From: Sphingomonadales bacterium
GTDB lineage: Bacteria; Pseudomonadota; Alphaproteobacteria; Sphingomonadales; Sphingomonadaceae
Reading direction: 5' to 3'
Length of the DNA stretch: 7,982 nucleotides
Assembly: GCA_025360285.1 (NCBI GenBank)
Contig: JANYCM010000336.1
Coordinates: 1 to 7,982 of the forward strand
Of the stretch, positions 6,771 through 7,982 are shown piece by piece (position 1 is the stretch's first letter; each line of letters starts with the position of its first letter). A model generated the notes under the pieces. That model searched no databases, had not been told where the DNA came from, and worked only from the letters and a program-made list of their open reading frames with translations. The position numbers were made by a program, and so were the translations under genes.

Positions 6771-7982
6771 GCCAGCACCTCATCCAGCGCATCTTCAAAC
6801 GCATCGAAATCCGCATCCGTCGCGGTTTCGGTCACCGCCACCACCATGCCGCGATCCAGATCGGCAACGCCGGGGAACAGCCGGCCCAGCGAGACGCCGC
6901 CGAGCACCTGGCGGTCGGCCAGCTTGCGGATCACCGGCCGTGCCTCCACCGGCAATTTCAGGGTGAATTCGTTGAAGAACTGCGTCGTCACCAGCTCCAC
7001 CCCCGGAATCCGCCCCAGCCGCTCGGCGAGCTGCACGGCGCGGGCGTGGTTGAGGCTGGCGAGCTTGCGCAGGCCGGTTTCGCCGAGCAATGTCAGGTGA
7101 ACGCTGAACGCCAGCGCACAAAGGCCGGAATTGGTGCAGATGTTGCTCGTCGCCTTTTCGCGGCGGATATGCTGTTCGCGGGTGCTCAGCGTCAGCACGA
7201 AACCGCGCTTGCCATCGGCATCGACCGTCTCACCGCACAGCCGCCCCGGCATCTGGCGGACATGCTTGTCGCGGCAGGCGAACAGGCCGAGATACGGCCC
7301 GCCGAAATTCAGGCCATTGCCGATCGACTGGCCTTCCCCCACCACGATATCGGCGCCCATTTCGCCGGGCGATTTGAGGGCGCCCACCGACACGACCTCG
7401 GTAACGACGACGATCAACAGCGCCCCGGCGGCATGGCAGGCATCGGCGAGCGGGCTCAGGTCCGCCACATGCCCGAAGATATTGGGGTTCTGCACGACGA
7501 CGCACGACGTCTGCGCATCGATGCCGGCGATCAGCGCCGCGAGGTCATCGCCGGGCGCGCCGGGGGTCAGCACCGGGGTCGCCGTCACCACTTCGTCATC
7601 GGTAAAGCGCGTCAGCGTGTTCAGCACCCCGACATAATGCGGATGCACGCCGGCCGAGACCAGCGCCTTCGTCCGGCGGGTGATGCGCCGCGCCATGAAA
7701 ACAGCCTCGGTCATCGCCGTCGAACCATCATACATGCTGGCATTGGCGACTTCCATGCCGAGCAGCCGCGCCACCTGCGTCTGGAATTCGAACAGCACCT
7801 GCAACGTGCCCTGCGCAATTTCCGGCTGATAGGGCGTATAGGCTGTGAGAAACTCGCCGCGCTGGATGATATGATCGACGGTGGCGGGCACATGATGCTT
7901 GTAAGCGCCGGCACCGACGAAGACGGGCACCGTCCCCGCCGTCAGGTTGCGCCCGGCCATCGCCGCCAGTTCGCGTTCGACG
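6767..7982 (-). CDS. gcvPA: Glycine dehydrogenase (decarboxylating) subunit 1, N-terminus off the edge
   Basis: First subunit of the split P-protein, partial at the right edge. The frame stays open to the last base, with residues VERELAA before the Met at 7960, and complete GcvPA proteins run about 450 residues, so about 404 residues are visible and roughly 45 are missing. The Met at 7960 is internal, not the start. Numbered from that Met, conserved segments are FVGAGAYKHHVPA (14-26), LTAYTPYQPEIAQGTLQ (38-54), the YDGSTA segment (77-82), EGQSIGNGLNFGGPYLG (209-225) and STREQHIRREKATSNICT (259-276). At the place where GcvPB carries the PLP Lys, this subunit has the QSIGNG loop, as expected: GcvPA is a paralogue that helps build the active site but does not bind PLP covalently. 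It overlaps gcvPB by 4 bases (ATGA). Confidence 0.96.
   Translation of the reverse strand, partial: VERELAAMAGRNLTAGTVPVFVGAGAYKHHVPATVDHIIQRGEFLTAYTPYQPEIAQGTLQVLFEFQTQVARLLGMEVANASMYDGSTAMTEAVFMARRITRRTKALVSAGVHPHYVGVLNTLTRFTDDEVVTATPVLTPGAPGDDLAALIAGIDAQTSCVVVQNPNIFGHVADLSPLADACHAAGALLIVVVTEVVSVGALKSPGEMGADIVVGEGQSIGNGLNFGGPYLGLFACRDKHVRQMPGRLCGETVDADGKRGFVLTLSTREQHIRREKATSNICTNSGLCALAFSVHLTLLGETGLRKLASLNHARAVQLAERLGRIPGVELVTTQFFNEFTLKLPVEARPVIRKLADRQVLGGVSLGRLFPGVADLDRGMVVAVTETATDADFDAFEDALDEVLA
6772..6781 (-). promoter_or_regulatory. Ribosome binding site of gcvPB inside gcvPA
   Basis: GAGG reads on the minus strand 7 bases before the ATG at 6770, within the last codons of gcvPA. Together with the ATGA overlap it fixes the gcvPB start at 6770 and supports coupled translation of the two subunits, which would help equal supply. 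Confidence 0.55.

Noticed and set aside
5292..7100. Plus-strand open frames opposite gcvPB and gcvPA (5292-6011 and 6192-7100)
   Set aside because: Low-complexity basic products with no family features, opposite strongly conserved glycine decarboxylase genes.
7958..7960. ATG at 7960 as the start of gcvPA
   Set aside because: The frame stays open to the window edge with a family-like residue run (VERELAA) before it, and the protein would lack the N-terminal part usual for GcvPA.

Overview
The window is a dense, GC-rich bacterial chromosomal segment carrying seven protein-coding genes and almost no intergenic DNA. Split glycine decarboxylase genes, codon choice and overall gene style suggest an alphaproteobacterium, plausibly Sphingomonadales. 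That placement is an inference from general resemblance, not from a marker gene. I saw no RNA gene, CRISPR array, insertion sequence, integrase or phage gene.

Left block (minus strand, about 58-3980): an ABC-type system of the YbbA/YbbP class. The ATPase gene (ybbA) comes first, then a dienelactone-hydrolase-family gene, then a long FtsX-type permease (ybbP) read from a TTG start. Gaps are 22 and 10 bases, so this looks like one operon running toward the left edge.

Middle block (plus strand, 4003-5207): tesA, a secreted GDSL esterase / lysophospholipase L1-like protein, followed by thpR, an RNA 2',3'-cyclic phosphodiesterase, joined by a 4-base ATGA overlap. tesA is divergent from ybbA with only 22 bases between start codons. 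The tesA / ybbA-ybbP arrangement is also known from E. coli; the hydrolase between ATPase and permease is the local variation.

Right block (minus strand, 5217 to the right edge): gcvPB and gcvPA, the two subunits of the split glycine dehydrogenase (P-protein) of the glycine cleavage system, also joined by an ATGA overlap. gcvPA runs off the right edge and lacks its N-terminal end here. gcvPB and thpR converge with 9 bases between stop codons and no visible terminator.

I found no clearly undescribed system. The points most worth a second look are the hydrolase inside the ybbA-ybbP operon, its atypical residue at the usual nucleophile-elbow-contacting Glu position, and the very compact divergent ybbA/tesA start region.
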